A DNA stretch of 29,600 bases from Pelotomaculum sp. (GTDB lineage Bacteria > Bacillota > Desulfotomaculia > Desulfotomaculales > Pelotomaculaceae). This document shows, in pieces, positions 1 through 7,845 of this stretch. Numbering within the stretch: the first letter of the stretch is position 1; each line of letters starts with the position of its first letter. The notes beneath the pieces are model-generated. The model searched no databases and was not told the origin of the DNA. It was given only the letters and a program-made list of their open reading frames with translations. The stretch spans positions 33,882-63,481 of the forward strand of contig JALHFC010000004.1 of assembly GCA_022839445.1 (NCBI GenBank), written 5' to 3'. The position numbers and the translations under genes are program-made.

Positions 1-716
1 TATAAAAAAGACTGGAGGATTGTATCCCGCCGGAATATGGAAAAAGCGCCGGATAAAGTGAAAATAGTATTCTTTTGATCCTGGTAGCGACGGCCGATAT
101 CAAACGCTACTATATACTCAACAACTTCGCAGTAGTTGATCATGTCCATAAAGCTGCTGCCATCCCCTAGCTTTTTATCCACCCGTATGGAACCGGTAGC
201 TGCCACCAGGTCGGGGTCATTTTCAAAGTCCCTGACTACATTTAGTATAGCACTAGGTTCCAGCCAGGTATCTGCATCCACATTCATCACGTAAATGCCA
301 TGGCTGGAATACATGCCGGCATTTAGGGCAATGGATTTACCCGCCCATTCCAGGGAACTCCACGTTGTGGAGATTTCCGGGCGCTGGTATTGAAAACGCT
401 GGAAGATTTCAAAACTTTCGTCTTCGCTAGCGTTATTTATACAGATAACTTGGATGGATTCCAGGGGGTAAGTCTGCCTGGCAATGGAATCCAGACAGCG
501 GTCCAGGGTATCCGCAGAGTTATGCACCGGGATTATTACAGTTACGTATGGAAAGAATGACAGCTCTTCCTTTTTCTCTACCGTCCTATTCTTGTTAAAT
601 AAAAAATTAATGAAGTAAACCATGGATGTAGAAACGTCCACCAGGAGCGGTACCATTAACCATATACCCCAGAACAGCCCGAACGCCAGAATTCTTTCCA
701 GCCATATTTCAATCAT
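1..716 (-). CDS. Family 2 glycosyltransferase, exosortase-operon type (C-terminus outside window)
   Basis: This is a membrane-anchored glycosyltransferase that probably moves a sugar from a nucleotide-sugar at the cytoplasmic face. Seen: 238 codons before the window edge. One or two hydrophobic segments lie at residues 8-40, and a GT-A domain starts near residue 56 (VTVIIPVHNSADTLDRCLDS). A DxD metal-binding motif sits in NVDADT (D147, D149), and LSGAFSIFRR lies near the edge, as in processive GT2 enzymes. The ATG at 716-714 has a GGAGGG ribosome site nine bases upstream and overlaps the stop of the preceding giant gene by eight bases, so the two are translationally coupled. Known: a GT2 (TIGR03111, from memory) accompanies XrtG exosortase-like genes in Gram-positives. 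Inference: it belongs to that system. The donor sugar and acceptor are unknown. Confidence 0.85.
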   Translation of the reverse strand, partial: MIEIWLERILAFGLFWGIWLMVPLLVDVSTSMVYFINFLFNKNRTVEKKEELSFFPYVTVIIPVHNSADTLDRCLDSIARQTYPLESIQVICINNASEDESFEIFQRFQYQRPEISTTWSSLEWAGKSIALNAGMYSSHGIYVMNVDADTWLEPSAILNVVRDFENDPDLVAATGSIRVDKKLGDGSSFMDMINYCEVVEYIVAFDIGRRYQDQKNTIFTLSGAFSIFRRDTILQSFL

Positions 717-3700
717 ATTTTACATCCCTCCGGATTCTTTCCAAAGACGGTTGTGTGATCAGTTTCCAGTAAAGGGCTACCGCCAGTATAAAGAATAAAA
801 GGCGGCCAAAAAGGGTATGGGCAATATAGCTCATATTCCTGCCCCCGCTATGAATTATGGCAATAACCAGAAGAAGGCGGCAAAGGTTTATCAGGTAAAT
901 TCCCACAACACCTGCCAGGGCAACCGGAAGCCTGTTGCGTAGCCGGAATGCCGGGTAAAAGATAATCAAGGAAAAAATAATGCAGATCTCAATTAAACCC
1001 GAATGCTCAATATCTATGGTTATGGTGGTCCAACTGGAATCTATTTTAATAAGGACCAGCAGGGCGCCCGGGGAACGATCAAATAATTGGGTGACAATAC
1101 CCATATAATTTAAGGTATGGTGCAGGATGAGGCTGGTATACTGTTCCAGGCGGTACTCCACCAGCGAAGCATGTAAAAGTAAGACCAATAAACAGCAAAG
1201 ACCCACGACCGCCCAAATGTAATAAAACACCCACAATCGGTGGTGATAAAGAAAAATGGTAATGGGCAACCATAGCAGGCAACCCACTGCTATGGCAGTG
1301 CGGCTTTTCGATACCACGGGAAAAGGCGCCCACTGTATATCACCCTGATCGGGAAGGCGGTCATTTTGACCGCTGATATCGGCCAGGTAAAAACGCAGGA
1401 ATTGAGCTGGGTAAGCCTTTAAATCCTCCATAGAAATAGCGAATTCCACGCGGGAAGCGCCCGCGCCGGTTCCTTCACCCCATTGCCCCCCATATTTTCC
1501 TTCAAGTTTACCGTCCATTGAATACAGGTAGACGGTCACATCACCCCTCTGTAAACCCTGTGGTTGGTAAAAAACCTGCGCATATTTGTCTACCTTGTCG
1601 GAATATTTTCCATTATTATTAAGATCAAAAAAAAGGCAGCATTCCATTTTATGGTCTAGCGGTTCGGGCAGCTCGCGCTCAATCATAAAGTAAAGCCGCC
1701 CCTCGTTTTCATTAGTAACCCAGGAGATGCTCTTGAAGTCGTTGCCGCTTCGCCCGTCGCCGGCAGGATCGGTGAGAGAGGTCCGCCCGCGCCAATCTCT
1801 AAACTGCCCGTCTAATTGCAAATCAGGTACCAACCAGCTTCCCGGGGGGAATAGCCATATAACTAAAATTGCCAGGAATAGACCTAAAGCTACCAGTACC
1901 AGGAGCGCCGTAAACAGGCTAAGGTATTTTCCCCAGGTAAAAACCGCCGTTTTTTCAATCATTATTTCCAGCCGGTGTGTTCCGGCCGGCAAATAGAGTT
2001 TTAGCAGGTTTTCGTAGTTGCCCGCTTCTATTTCATTCCCGTCTAGTTTTACAACTAAACCATCAATAAGTGAAATAGGTACAATCATTTCCGCATCCTT
2101 TTCCAGGTGGTATGACATGCGGTATCCCTCCTCGCTGGCCTCGTAGTCTAGCAAGGGAAGGATGGTGTCGCCCGCGTACCCTGTGTTAAGGCCAAAGATG
2201 TTGTGCAATAGCTGGATGCTCTCTGGATATTCGCTTTGAAAGGCATGATAGCTTAAGTTAGCCCCTAAAAACCAGATCTTATTTCCGTTAATCATTTTAT
2301 AGCCTAGCACCGGCGCCTGGTTGCCATAATAGGAAAACTCCAATTCCACCTCGTCCAGTCCTATCGGGACATAAGCCATCCACTCTCCTTCTTTCTGCCA
2401 CGGCGGAGGCAAAATTACCCGGACATCCTTTCCCCGGACTTCGATTTCCTCCCTAATGCTGACCGGTTCACCGTAAATTCCTAGAAATTCCGGTTCTTTG
2501 GCCAGTACATTGGGGGGCATCCCTGCCATTTCGATAAAAACACGGCCGCCGGACAGCGCATAATTGATAATTAGCTCTTCGGCTTGTTTCTTGGAATTCC
2601 AGCTTGCGCCGCTAAGGATCAGCGTGGGATACCGTTCCAGCTGATCCAGGGTGTAGTCGTCTATACGGGGAGACAAAGCCATCTCTACCTCAGGGAATTG
2701 GAGGGCAATAGTCCCTGCATATTTGCCTATTACCAGGCAGCGGGGGTTTTTCCCCACCAGGTAGGGCCGGTCAATACCCCTCCAGACGCTTACACCGCCA
2801 AATGCATTTCTTTTTTGGTAACCGGCAATGGCCGCAGCCTTGTAAAAGGCTTTGGTGTCTATAATCACATCTTCTTTGACCACCAGGTCAGTAGCTCCTA
2901 AATCCACACAGGAGCGAAACAAAAACGGGTAGTACTGCTTTTCTATACCGGTATTGAGCAGCATTATATTGCGCGAAGTAACCGCTCCCTGCCAAGCCCA
3001 GCCAAATACCTGCTCTAAACCCGCCATCTCGGAAAAAGTAAAGGAAGGGGCGGATCCGAGCCGGCTCAAATCGATAGTCGCTACCCTCCATCCAGGATCA
3101 TCATTAAGGAATTTTCCCGCCTGGATGATCGTAAAAGGCATGGTTCCGGTGTGGGCAAGCAGGCGGAAGGAAATCAAGCAATCAACCAGTAAGAATGCCG
3201 ACATAAATACCAACAGCAAGCCTGTAATGCTGGATGACTGCAGCCAGCGCTGCCGTTTTCCCTCCGGCTCAAAAGTAAAGCCGGAGGCTATAATGGCTAA
3301 GGCGGCAAAGCTACTAAAGCGCAAAGGCCAGAGCAAGTGAGTCAGCGGAAAGACCAGGTATATTGCCCGGAACAAAGGGAAGGTTATAACAAGCAAGATT
3401 AGACCACAGGCGGCAAGGCTTTTGGCCCAGGCAGGCTTTGATTTCCAGGTAATTAAGCAGATTAAAAGAAACGTTATAAGGCTTATGCCCCAATAAAAGG
3501 TTTCTATATTCTTAAAGCGGTAAAGGGGAGAAAGGGAAATATGGGCGGGGACAAACTGCACAATTTCTTTGACCGCTTGGGCGTCGATGCCGGTAATACC
3601 CCCGGTTAGGCTTGGCAGTAGCCACCATGATGAGCTGAAGATTCCAAGCACAAGCGCCAAGATGCCCCGGGCTATGCTGTTAACGCAACATCCTTGAAAA

Positions 3701-5328
3701 ACCCAAAGAAAAACAGCAAAAAGGGCCAAAGATATACAATAAACGGCTGCAATCATAGCATGGCAAAGCAGCGTTAATTGCAGGCCTAAAATAACAGCTA
3801 TGATGGCCCCGTATGATTTTGGCCGGGTCACGATATGTAAAAATAGCGCGAAAAGCAGGGGCAACAAGGCGGTGGCCAGTACTCTTGGCAGGTTGCCTTC
3901 GGAAAAGGCCACCCTTACATTGTCCTGCCAAAGTAGCCAGGCCACGGCGGCCATAACCGCCGGCCAGAGGCCCATCCTCCGTGACAGTAAAAGCCAGGAA
4001 AGGCCTCCCAGGAGCGCGCATAGATATATATATAGGTTGCCGGCCGTAAAGATATCCCCGCAGAGGCCCCTCAACGCGGCCAGGGCATAATAAGGCAAAG
4101 GCGCCCAGTAGCGGAAAGGCTGCACCCCGTTGTACCAGTATTCGGTAAATTGGGGATAGTAGTTTCCCTGCTGGATCTGCTCATAGAGCATTTCAGCTTT
4201 AAAAAGATGTCCCCAGCTATCGGAGCCCCAGGGAAACCGCTTTTCCACCGGGGGCCAGAGTATTTGCTGGTAGACCAGGAGAGAAAGGGATAAAACCAAA
4301 GCTGCAGCCAGCAGGTACTGACGGGCGGAATAAGGACCCCTTAGGGAGCCGGGTGAAACAGCAGCAGCTTTAAACCACTGTCTTTGTTTTTTGATTATTT
4401 TCTTTTCACTTTGGTCCAGTTTAGCAAAGTCAGGATCTAGAACGGCTGCAGCTTCCCGGGCGGCATCGCTCTCCTCCCGTACCTTCAGTCTGGACGCAAT
4501 TTGTTCATCTAGGGCCAGGTTGTATTTATTAACTTGAATACCACGGGTAGGGGTCTCCCAAAGGTTCATCTGGTTTAAACGCAAACCTAGTTCAGCCAAA
4601 GACCTGTTAAGGTGATTGAAAAAATACATGGCTATGTTTTCAGTGGTTGGTTGGATTAGATCAAAAGGGTGGACCTGGTTTAATATAGTATTTTCATAAG
4701 GTCCTAAAATGGTGGAAACGATCTTGGAAAGACGGCCAAATTCTATCGACTCTTCAATGTCCTGGGGGATGTCTACATCTATCGCTACCTGCCAGGAGTG
4801 GGCATGTACAGGGCCGGTCGTATTGCCGAAAACTACAAAATGGCGGGCATTTACAAACCCCACCAGTTTCATGCCATAGGTATTGTCATCCCTGGGTGCA
4901 GTACTTGCCGGTAGTTGGACGGGGCTTTTAGAGTTATTGTATTGTGGACTGGAAATGCAGCTTTTAGTGTCTTCATCTGTGGATGGAAGCAAGGTAAATT
5001 CCCCGGCGGTTTCCGGTTCTAGTTCAGCTTGCAAGAGGCCGATTTCCTTTTCAACTGCCTGCAACTTTTGTTTCTTAACTGCTACAACAGCTTCCGCTTC
5101 CGCCAGGATTTTTGCCGCAGATAAATTAGCCTTATTTTCAATACCCTCGGCAATTTTTTTGCTTTCCAGCAGGGAATGCTCCAGGGATTTTAGGCGCAAC
5201 TCTTTACGGGCGATCTCCCGTTCCAAATCTCTTATACTTAGATATACCGCCTGTTTTTTTTGCAGCAAGCTGTCCAACTGCAACTCTAAGCTATCAAGAA
5301 GTGTCGATTCTTGATTCGACTTATCCAT
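709..5328 (-). CDS. Giant fusion: coiled coil, PTPS-like domain, GT-C-like membrane domain, CBM9-like domain, exosortase-like core
   Basis: A 1539-residue protein. Residues 1-105 are a charged coiled coil. Residues 152-265 resemble 6-pyruvoyl-tetrahydropterin synthase, with histidines H163, H175 and H177 placed like its zinc ligands and WETPT at 257-261. A membrane helix (337-356) leads to the loop PWGSDSWGHLFKAE and about a dozen helices to residue 720, matching the PTPS_related membrane family (PF10131) and GT-C topology. Residues 865-1050 look like a glutamine-amidotransferase-like fold, 1135-1160 is a helix, and 1167-1335 is CBM9/DOMON-like with a calcium-loop-like DLNNNGKYSD. Residues 1344-1530 are an exosortase-like core: EHSGLIE (1441-1447), NLCR (R1484) and AHTLFG (H1504). 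The cysteine expected before SG is H1442. XrtG, PTPS-related and GT2 genes are known as neighbours in Gram-positives. The function is unknown; assembly or anchoring of a surface glycan or glycoprotein is inference. Confidence 0.8.
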   Translation of the reverse strand: MDKSNQESTLLDSLELQLDSLLQKKQAVYLSIRDLEREIARKELRLKSLEHSLLESKKIAEGIENKANLSAAKILAEAEAVVAVKKQKLQAVEKEIGLLQAELEPETAGEFTLLPSTDEDTKSCISSPQYNNSKSPVQLPASTAPRDDNTYGMKLVGFVNARHFVVFGNTTGPVHAHSWQVAIDVDIPQDIEESIEFGRLSKIVSTILGPYENTILNQVHPFDLIQPTTENIAMYFFNHLNRSLAELGLRLNQMNLWETPTRGIQVNKYNLALDEQIASRLKVREESDAAREAAAVLDPDFAKLDQSEKKIIKKQRQWFKAAAVSPGSLRGPYSARQYLLAAALVLSLSLLVYQQILWPPVEKRFPWGSDSWGHLFKAEMLYEQIQQGNYYPQFTEYWYNGVQPFRYWAPLPYYALAALRGLCGDIFTAGNLYIYLCALLGGLSWLLLSRRMGLWPAVMAAVAWLLWQDNVRVAFSEGNLPRVLATALLPLLFALFLHIVTRPKSYGAIIAVILGLQLTLLCHAMIAAVYCISLALFAVFLWVFQGCCVNSIARGILALVLGIFSSSWWLLPSLTGGITGIDAQAVKEIVQFVPAHISLSPLYRFKNIETFYWGISLITFLLICLITWKSKPAWAKSLAACGLILLVITFPLFRAIYLVFPLTHLLWPLRFSSFAALAIIASGFTFEPEGKRQRWLQSSSITGLLLVFMSAFLLVDCLISFRLLAHTGTMPFTIIQAGKFLNDDPGWRVATIDLSRLGSAPSFTFSEMAGLEQVFGWAWQGAVTSRNIMLLNTGIEKQYYPFLFRSCVDLGATDLVVKEDVIIDTKAFYKAAAIAGYQKRNAFGGVSVWRGIDRPYLVGKNPRCLVIGKYAGTIALQFPEVEMALSPRIDDYTLDQLERYPTLILSGASWNSKKQAEELIINYALSGGRVFIEMAGMPPNVLAKEPEFLGIYGEPVSIREEIEVRGKDVRVILPPPWQKEGEWMAYVPIGLDEVELEFSYYGNQAPVLGYKMINGNKIWFLGANLSYHAFQSEYPESIQLLHNIFGLNTGYAGDTILPLLDYEASEEGYRMSYHLEKDAEMIVPISLIDGLVVKLDGNEIEAGNYENLLKLYLPAGTHRLEIMIEKTAVFTWGKYLSLFTALLVLVALGLFLAILVIWLFPPGSWLVPDLQLDGQFRDWRGRTSLTDPAGDGRSGNDFKSISWVTNENEGRLYFMIERELPEPLDHKMECCLFFDLNNNGKYSDKVDKYAQVFYQPQGLQRGDVTVYLYSMDGKLEGKYGGQWGEGTGAGASRVEFAISMEDLKAYPAQFLRFYLADISGQNDRLPDQGDIQWAPFPVVSKSRTAIAVGCLLWLPITIFLYHHRLWVFYYIWAVVGLCCLLVLLLHASLVEYRLEQYTSLILHHTLNYMGIVTQLFDRSPGALLVLIKIDSSWTTITIDIEHSGLIEICIIFSLIIFYPAFRLRNRLPVALAGVVGIYLINLCRLLLVIAIIHSGGRNMSYIAHTLFGRLLFFILAVALYWKLITQPSLERIRRDVKYD

Positions 5329-5347
5329 GAATTTAATATCCTTCGGC

Positions 5348-5833
5348 CTAGGAAGATATTTCTTTCTTCTTGCTTCCCTTATTGATGAGAGTTGGAGTAA
5401 AGCTTAAATCTTCAGGCAGTTCTCTGACTTTTTCCAGCGAAACCCGGTAATTGTCCAAGACTTCGCGAAACTCCTCTTTAAAACGAGTTACTTTAATACG
5501 AAGAAAGTCAAGCTCTTGTAGTTTTTGCTTTAGTTCCTCCTCCGCATTCGCCATCATATGGCTTGCACGCTCCCGCGCTTGTTCTTCAATTCTTTGGGCG
5601 TTAACCTGGGCGGTTACTAATACATCTGCTAAAACATTTTCCCTTTCTACATAAGAATTCAACTGCTTTTGCAGTTCATTTTTCTTTTCTTCAGCATATT
5701 GCAGTTCCTTCTGAACTTTTTCTATTTCTGCATTTAGCGCGTCAACTTTCTGCTGCTGCTCGTTTTTCAGGCTTTCTATCTGACTTATTACTTCGCCCGG
5801 TTTAAAGCCGAATAAGGTTTTAGAAAACTTCAT
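5348..5833 (-). CDS. DivIVA-like coiled-coil protein
   Basis: A 161-residue, almost entirely helical, charged protein. The N-terminus (FSKTLFGFKPGEVISQIESL) resembles the DivIVA/GpsB membrane-targeting segment, a short motif with F-G-F followed by a valine/isoleucine heptad helix. Residues 20-140 are continuous heptad-like coiled coil rich in E, K and Q. The C-terminus ends in a basic KKKEISS tail. The ATG has a strong ribosome site (GGGGGAGGAG) seven to eight bases upstream. The stop lies 19 bases before the giant fusion gene, so the two are surely cotranscribed. Known: DivIVA-family proteins recognise curved membrane and recruit wall-synthesis machines. Inference: it may localise the fusion protein through that protein's own N-terminal coiled coil. 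It could also be an unrelated coiled-coil protein, because the N-terminal match is short. Confidence 0.65.
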   Translation of the reverse strand: MKFSKTLFGFKPGEVISQIESLKNEQQQKVDALNAEIEKVQKELQYAEEKKNELQKQLNSYVERENVLADVLVTAQVNAQRIEEQARERASHMMANAEEELKQKLQELDFLRIKVTRFKEEFREVLDNYRVSLEKVRELPEDLSFTPTLINKGSKKKEISS

Positions 5834-5876
5834 TATGTCTCCTCCCCCTATTTATTGCCTTTTAATTAGCTCGATG

Positions 5877-5906
5877 AATAACTGGCTTATTAATAACCGG
5901 CTTATT
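5877..5906. repeat. Tandem 15-bp dyads upstream of the exosortase-like operon
   Basis: Two directly abutting 15-base units, AATAACTGGCTTATT (5877-5891) and AATAACCGGCTTATT (5892-5906), differ at one base. Each is a dyad with arms AATAA and TTATT around a five-base centre. They lie 44 to 73 bases upstream of the DivIVA-like start codon on the minus strand, where a promoter or operator is expected. A paired binding site for a dimeric regulator is inference. I could not define the promoter itself. Confidence 0.5.
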
Positions 5907-5968
5907 CGCTGCTCTTTAACCGTCGCCGGTTCGGTCCGAAGTAAACCATGATGCTTATGTGTGAATCT

Positions 5969-6000
5969 CCGCAGGGGCATGGCGTACCGTGGCCCTACGG
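5969..6000. repeat. Degenerate palindromic repeat element, copy 1
   Basis: The 32-base imperfect palindrome begins CCGCAGGGGCATGGC and ends CCGTGGCCCTACGG. The arms can pair with about three mismatches around a GTA-type centre. A similar 33-base element lies at 7739-7771 and a half copy at 25272-25289. The three share the pattern CCGTAGGGGCACGGCAT, suggesting a dispersed REP-like family. The family assignment is inference from this window only. Confidence 0.45.
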
Positions 6001-6016
6001 GCATGATCGCGCTTGG

Positions 6017-6211
6017 TTATTTATTGTAGCAACGGGCCAGTCTTTTTAGTGAACGATCAAATGTTTTTTCCACTTCCGGCGGAAACAAACATCCCGGCGC
6101 TTCGTTTTTTCTCCGGTGGTAACTGATACATTCGCAACACAGGCCCTTTCTAGGACAGGGCTCATACGTGCATGTGCATTTCTTGGTATTCTTCTCTTTG
6201 TTACATTCCAC
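6017..6211 (-). CDS. Small cysteine-rich protein (DUF6485-like)
   Basis: A 64-residue protein with eight cysteines: C3, then KKCTCTYEPCPRKGLCCEC, then PGCLFPPEVEKTFDRS and a terminal RCYNK. Spacing of the cysteine pairs suggests a metal site, perhaps zinc or iron-sulfur, but no ligand is proven. I recall the pattern CTCTYEPCPRKG-CCEC with FPPEVE and DRS as a conserved small family in Clostridia (DUF6485) with no assigned function. The ATG at 6211-6209 follows a GGGGGTTG ribosome site. The gene is alone on its strand, divergent from dacF. Its downstream flank holds a palindromic repeat, so it is probably not part of the exosortase-like operon. Confidence 0.7.
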   Translation of the reverse strand: MECNKEKNTKKCTCTYEPCPRKGLCCECISYHRRKNEAPGCLFPPEVEKTFDRSLKRLARCYNK

Positions 6212-6394
6212 GGGGCAACCCCCTTATCTAGCGCATAGGCATATTTTCTATTATACACTATTAAATTCCTGAATTAAATCAACATTTAAAAATTATTGCT
6301 ACTAAAAGCTCATTGCCGAGCCCTTAAGTGTAAATTCTTCCTTTTAATTTTTTTATGGACCTGTTTTATTGGTGTTTGTTTTCATTGTACTTAC

Positions 6395-6424
6395 GTATAA
6401 CTTCGGACCTCTTAAAACATAATA
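6395..6424 (+). promoter_or_regulatory. Sigma-G-type promoter of dacF
   Basis: GTATA at 6395-6399, an 18-base spacer and CATAATA at 6418-6424 fit the published Bacillus subtilis sigma-G consensus (GHATR, 18 bases, CATWHTA) at every position. It lies 36 bases upstream of the dacF GTG start. The sigma-F consensus fits less well because the GG of its -10 element is absent. dacF is forespore-expressed in B. subtilis, which agrees. Confidence 0.7.
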
Positions 6425-6459
6425 AAATACTGACAAGAAGACGCGAGGGGGTTGTTTTT

Positions 6460-7638
6460 GTGTTAGGCAAGAAAAAGATATCGTGTATTCTGGCTGTGTT
6501 ATTTATTCTAGGGGTCTTGATGGGAGAGCCGGCAGGGGCTGTACAAGAAGCCGCCGGTGAAATAAAAACGGCCAAGGGCGCTGTTATGAACACTACTGCC
6601 GAATCGGCTGTACTTCTGGAACCTTCCAACAATATCATTATATTCGAAAAAGAGCCGCATAAGCAACTTCCCATGGCCAGCGTGACAAAGTTGATGACCC
6701 TTTTGCTGGCTACGGAGGCTGTGGAGCAGGATAAATTTAAACTAAATGATGTTGTTATTACCAGCGAAAACGCGTGGGAAATGGGCGGGTCGCAAATCTA
6801 CCTGGAACCGGGCGAGGAGATGAGCCTGCGGGAAATGCTGTTGGCTATCGGCCTGCAGTCCGCCAATGACGCCAGCGTGGCTGTCGCCGAGCATATTGCC
6901 GGTAGCGAGGAAGATTTCGTCCAGGCCATGAACGACAAAGCCAAGTCTCTTGGTTTGACCGACACTAATTTTGTCAACTGTCACGGGTTAACCGCGGAAA
7001 ACCATTACACAAGCGCATACGACATGGCGATAATAATGAGGGAAGGTTTAAAGAGCCCGCTCTTTAGAGAAATTTCCGCTATGAAGGAATTTGATTTACG
7101 TGGTGGCGCTTTTAAACTATGGAATACCAACAAGCTTCTCTGGTGGTATAATGGCGCCGACGCAGGCAAGACCGGCTGGACCGAGGCGGCCAAATACTGC
7201 CTCGCATCCACTGCGGAAAGAAACGGACTGCGTTTGATCAGCGTTGTACTGGGTACAAGTGAGCCGAAAAGCCACTTTGAGGAGGCCACAAAGCTATTTG
7301 ATTACGGGTTTGCCAGGTACAAGGCCGTCAAATTTGCCGAGCGGGATGCTGCCGTGGGCGAAGTCCAGGTCAACAAGGGGCAGTCCGGCAGTTTGGAGGC
7401 GTTGACTGCGGACAGCGTAAGCGTGGTTGTTCCCAAGGGAGAAGACAAGGGGTTTGAAACCAGGGTAGAGCTACCTTGTTGCCTAAACGCGCCGGTGCAA
7501 AAAGAGCAGGAGATTGGGGCTTACATTGTAACAAAGGATGGACAGGAAGTGTTGCGGGTTAAGCTTGTGGCTAAGAACGACATTTCCAAGTCGTCAGTGT
7601 TGCAACAAATCAATAAGATTATTGATAGCGTATACTAA
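6460..7638 (+). CDS. dacF: D-alanyl-D-alanine carboxypeptidase, sporulation type (DacF)
   Basis: A serine DD-carboxypeptidase (peptidase S11, PBP5 family) that trims stem peptides of peptidoglycan, here probably in the forespore to set cortex crosslinking. Seen, numbering from the GTG: a signal peptide at residues 1-27 (basic LGKKK, hydrophobic core, AGA cleavage site), the active-site tetrad SVTK at 74-77, SAN at 134-136, KTG at 237-239, and a C-terminal beta domain. The frame is open further upstream from 6355, but the GTG at 6460 has GAGGGGG eight bases before it and leaves a clean signal peptide. In B. subtilis dacF is read through into spoIIA; here a strong hairpin terminator follows at once, so it looks monocistronic with its own sigma-G-type promoter. 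Confidence 0.93.
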   Translation: MLGKKKISCILAVLFILGVLMGEPAGAVQEAAGEIKTAKGAVMNTTAESAVLLEPSNNIIIFEKEPHKQLPMASVTKLMTLLLATEAVEQDKFKLNDVVITSENAWEMGGSQIYLEPGEEMSLREMLLAIGLQSANDASVAVAEHIAGSEEDFVQAMNDKAKSLGLTDTNFVNCHGLTAENHYTSAYDMAIIMREGLKSPLFREISAMKEFDLRGGAFKLWNTNKLLWWYNGADAGKTGWTEAAKYCLASTAERNGLRLISVVLGTSEPKSHFEEATKLFDYGFARYKAVKFAERDAAVGEVQVNKGQSGSLEALTADSVSVVVPKGEDKGFETRVELPCCLNAPVQKEQEIGAYIVTKDGQEVLRVKLVAKNDISKSSVLQQINKIIDSVY

Positions 7639-7674
7639 AAAAATGGGCCTTAATAAATTAGGGCCCATTTTTTT
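7637..7674 (+). terminator. Rho-independent terminator after dacF
   Basis: TGGGCC at 7644-7649 pairs with GGCCCA at 7662-7667. The stem extends inward through TAA/TTA after a wobble pair and outward through an A run opposite a run of seven T. The A/T flanks make it able to stop transcription in both directions. It separates dacF from the spoIIA genes. Confidence 0.85.
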
Positions 7675-7738
7675 ATATGTGAAATATGCAGGTTGCGGTT
7701 TTTTAAAAGTTAGGGTAGGTAACCCTATTGGCGGTGCT

Positions 7739-7771
7739 CCGTAAGGACCCGGCATACCGCCTCCCCGGTGG
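7739..7771 (+). repeat. Degenerate palindromic repeat, copy 2, in the spoIIA leader
   Basis: The element reads CCGTAAGGACCCGGCATACC then GCCTCCCCGGTGG and shares CCG, A, GG, GGC and TACCG spacing with the copy at 5969-6000. As RNA the flanks could also fold differently: GGCGGT (7730-7735) with ACCGCC (7756-7761), enclosing TCC-GTAA-GGA with a GNRA-like loop. It lies between the dacF terminator and the spoIIA promoter candidate. No riboswitch class that I know matches. Confidence 0.35.
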
Positions 7772-7816
7772 GTGCGTGGGGTGTTATGGCTTTATCGCCG
7801 GTCGTTTTGATATTAC

Positions 7817-7845
7817 TTGCCTTTTTAAAAAAAATTTGGTAAGAT
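7817..7845 (+). promoter_or_regulatory. Candidate promoter of the spoIIA operon
   Basis: TTGCCT at 7817-7822 and TAAGAT at 7840-7845 are 17 bases apart, each matching the vegetative consensus at four of six positions. spoIIA is sigma-H-dependent in B. subtilis, but no convincing sigma-H element (AGGA-type -35 with GAAT -10) is visible in 7676-7895. The predicted start of transcription is about 45 bases before the spoIIAA GTG. Confidence 0.35.

Noticed and set aside
5930..6010. Possible riboswitch or tRNA-like structure (a GGTTCGGTCC stretch and hairpin)
   Set aside because: No acceptor stem, no T-loop consensus, and the hairpin is better explained as a palindromic repeat.
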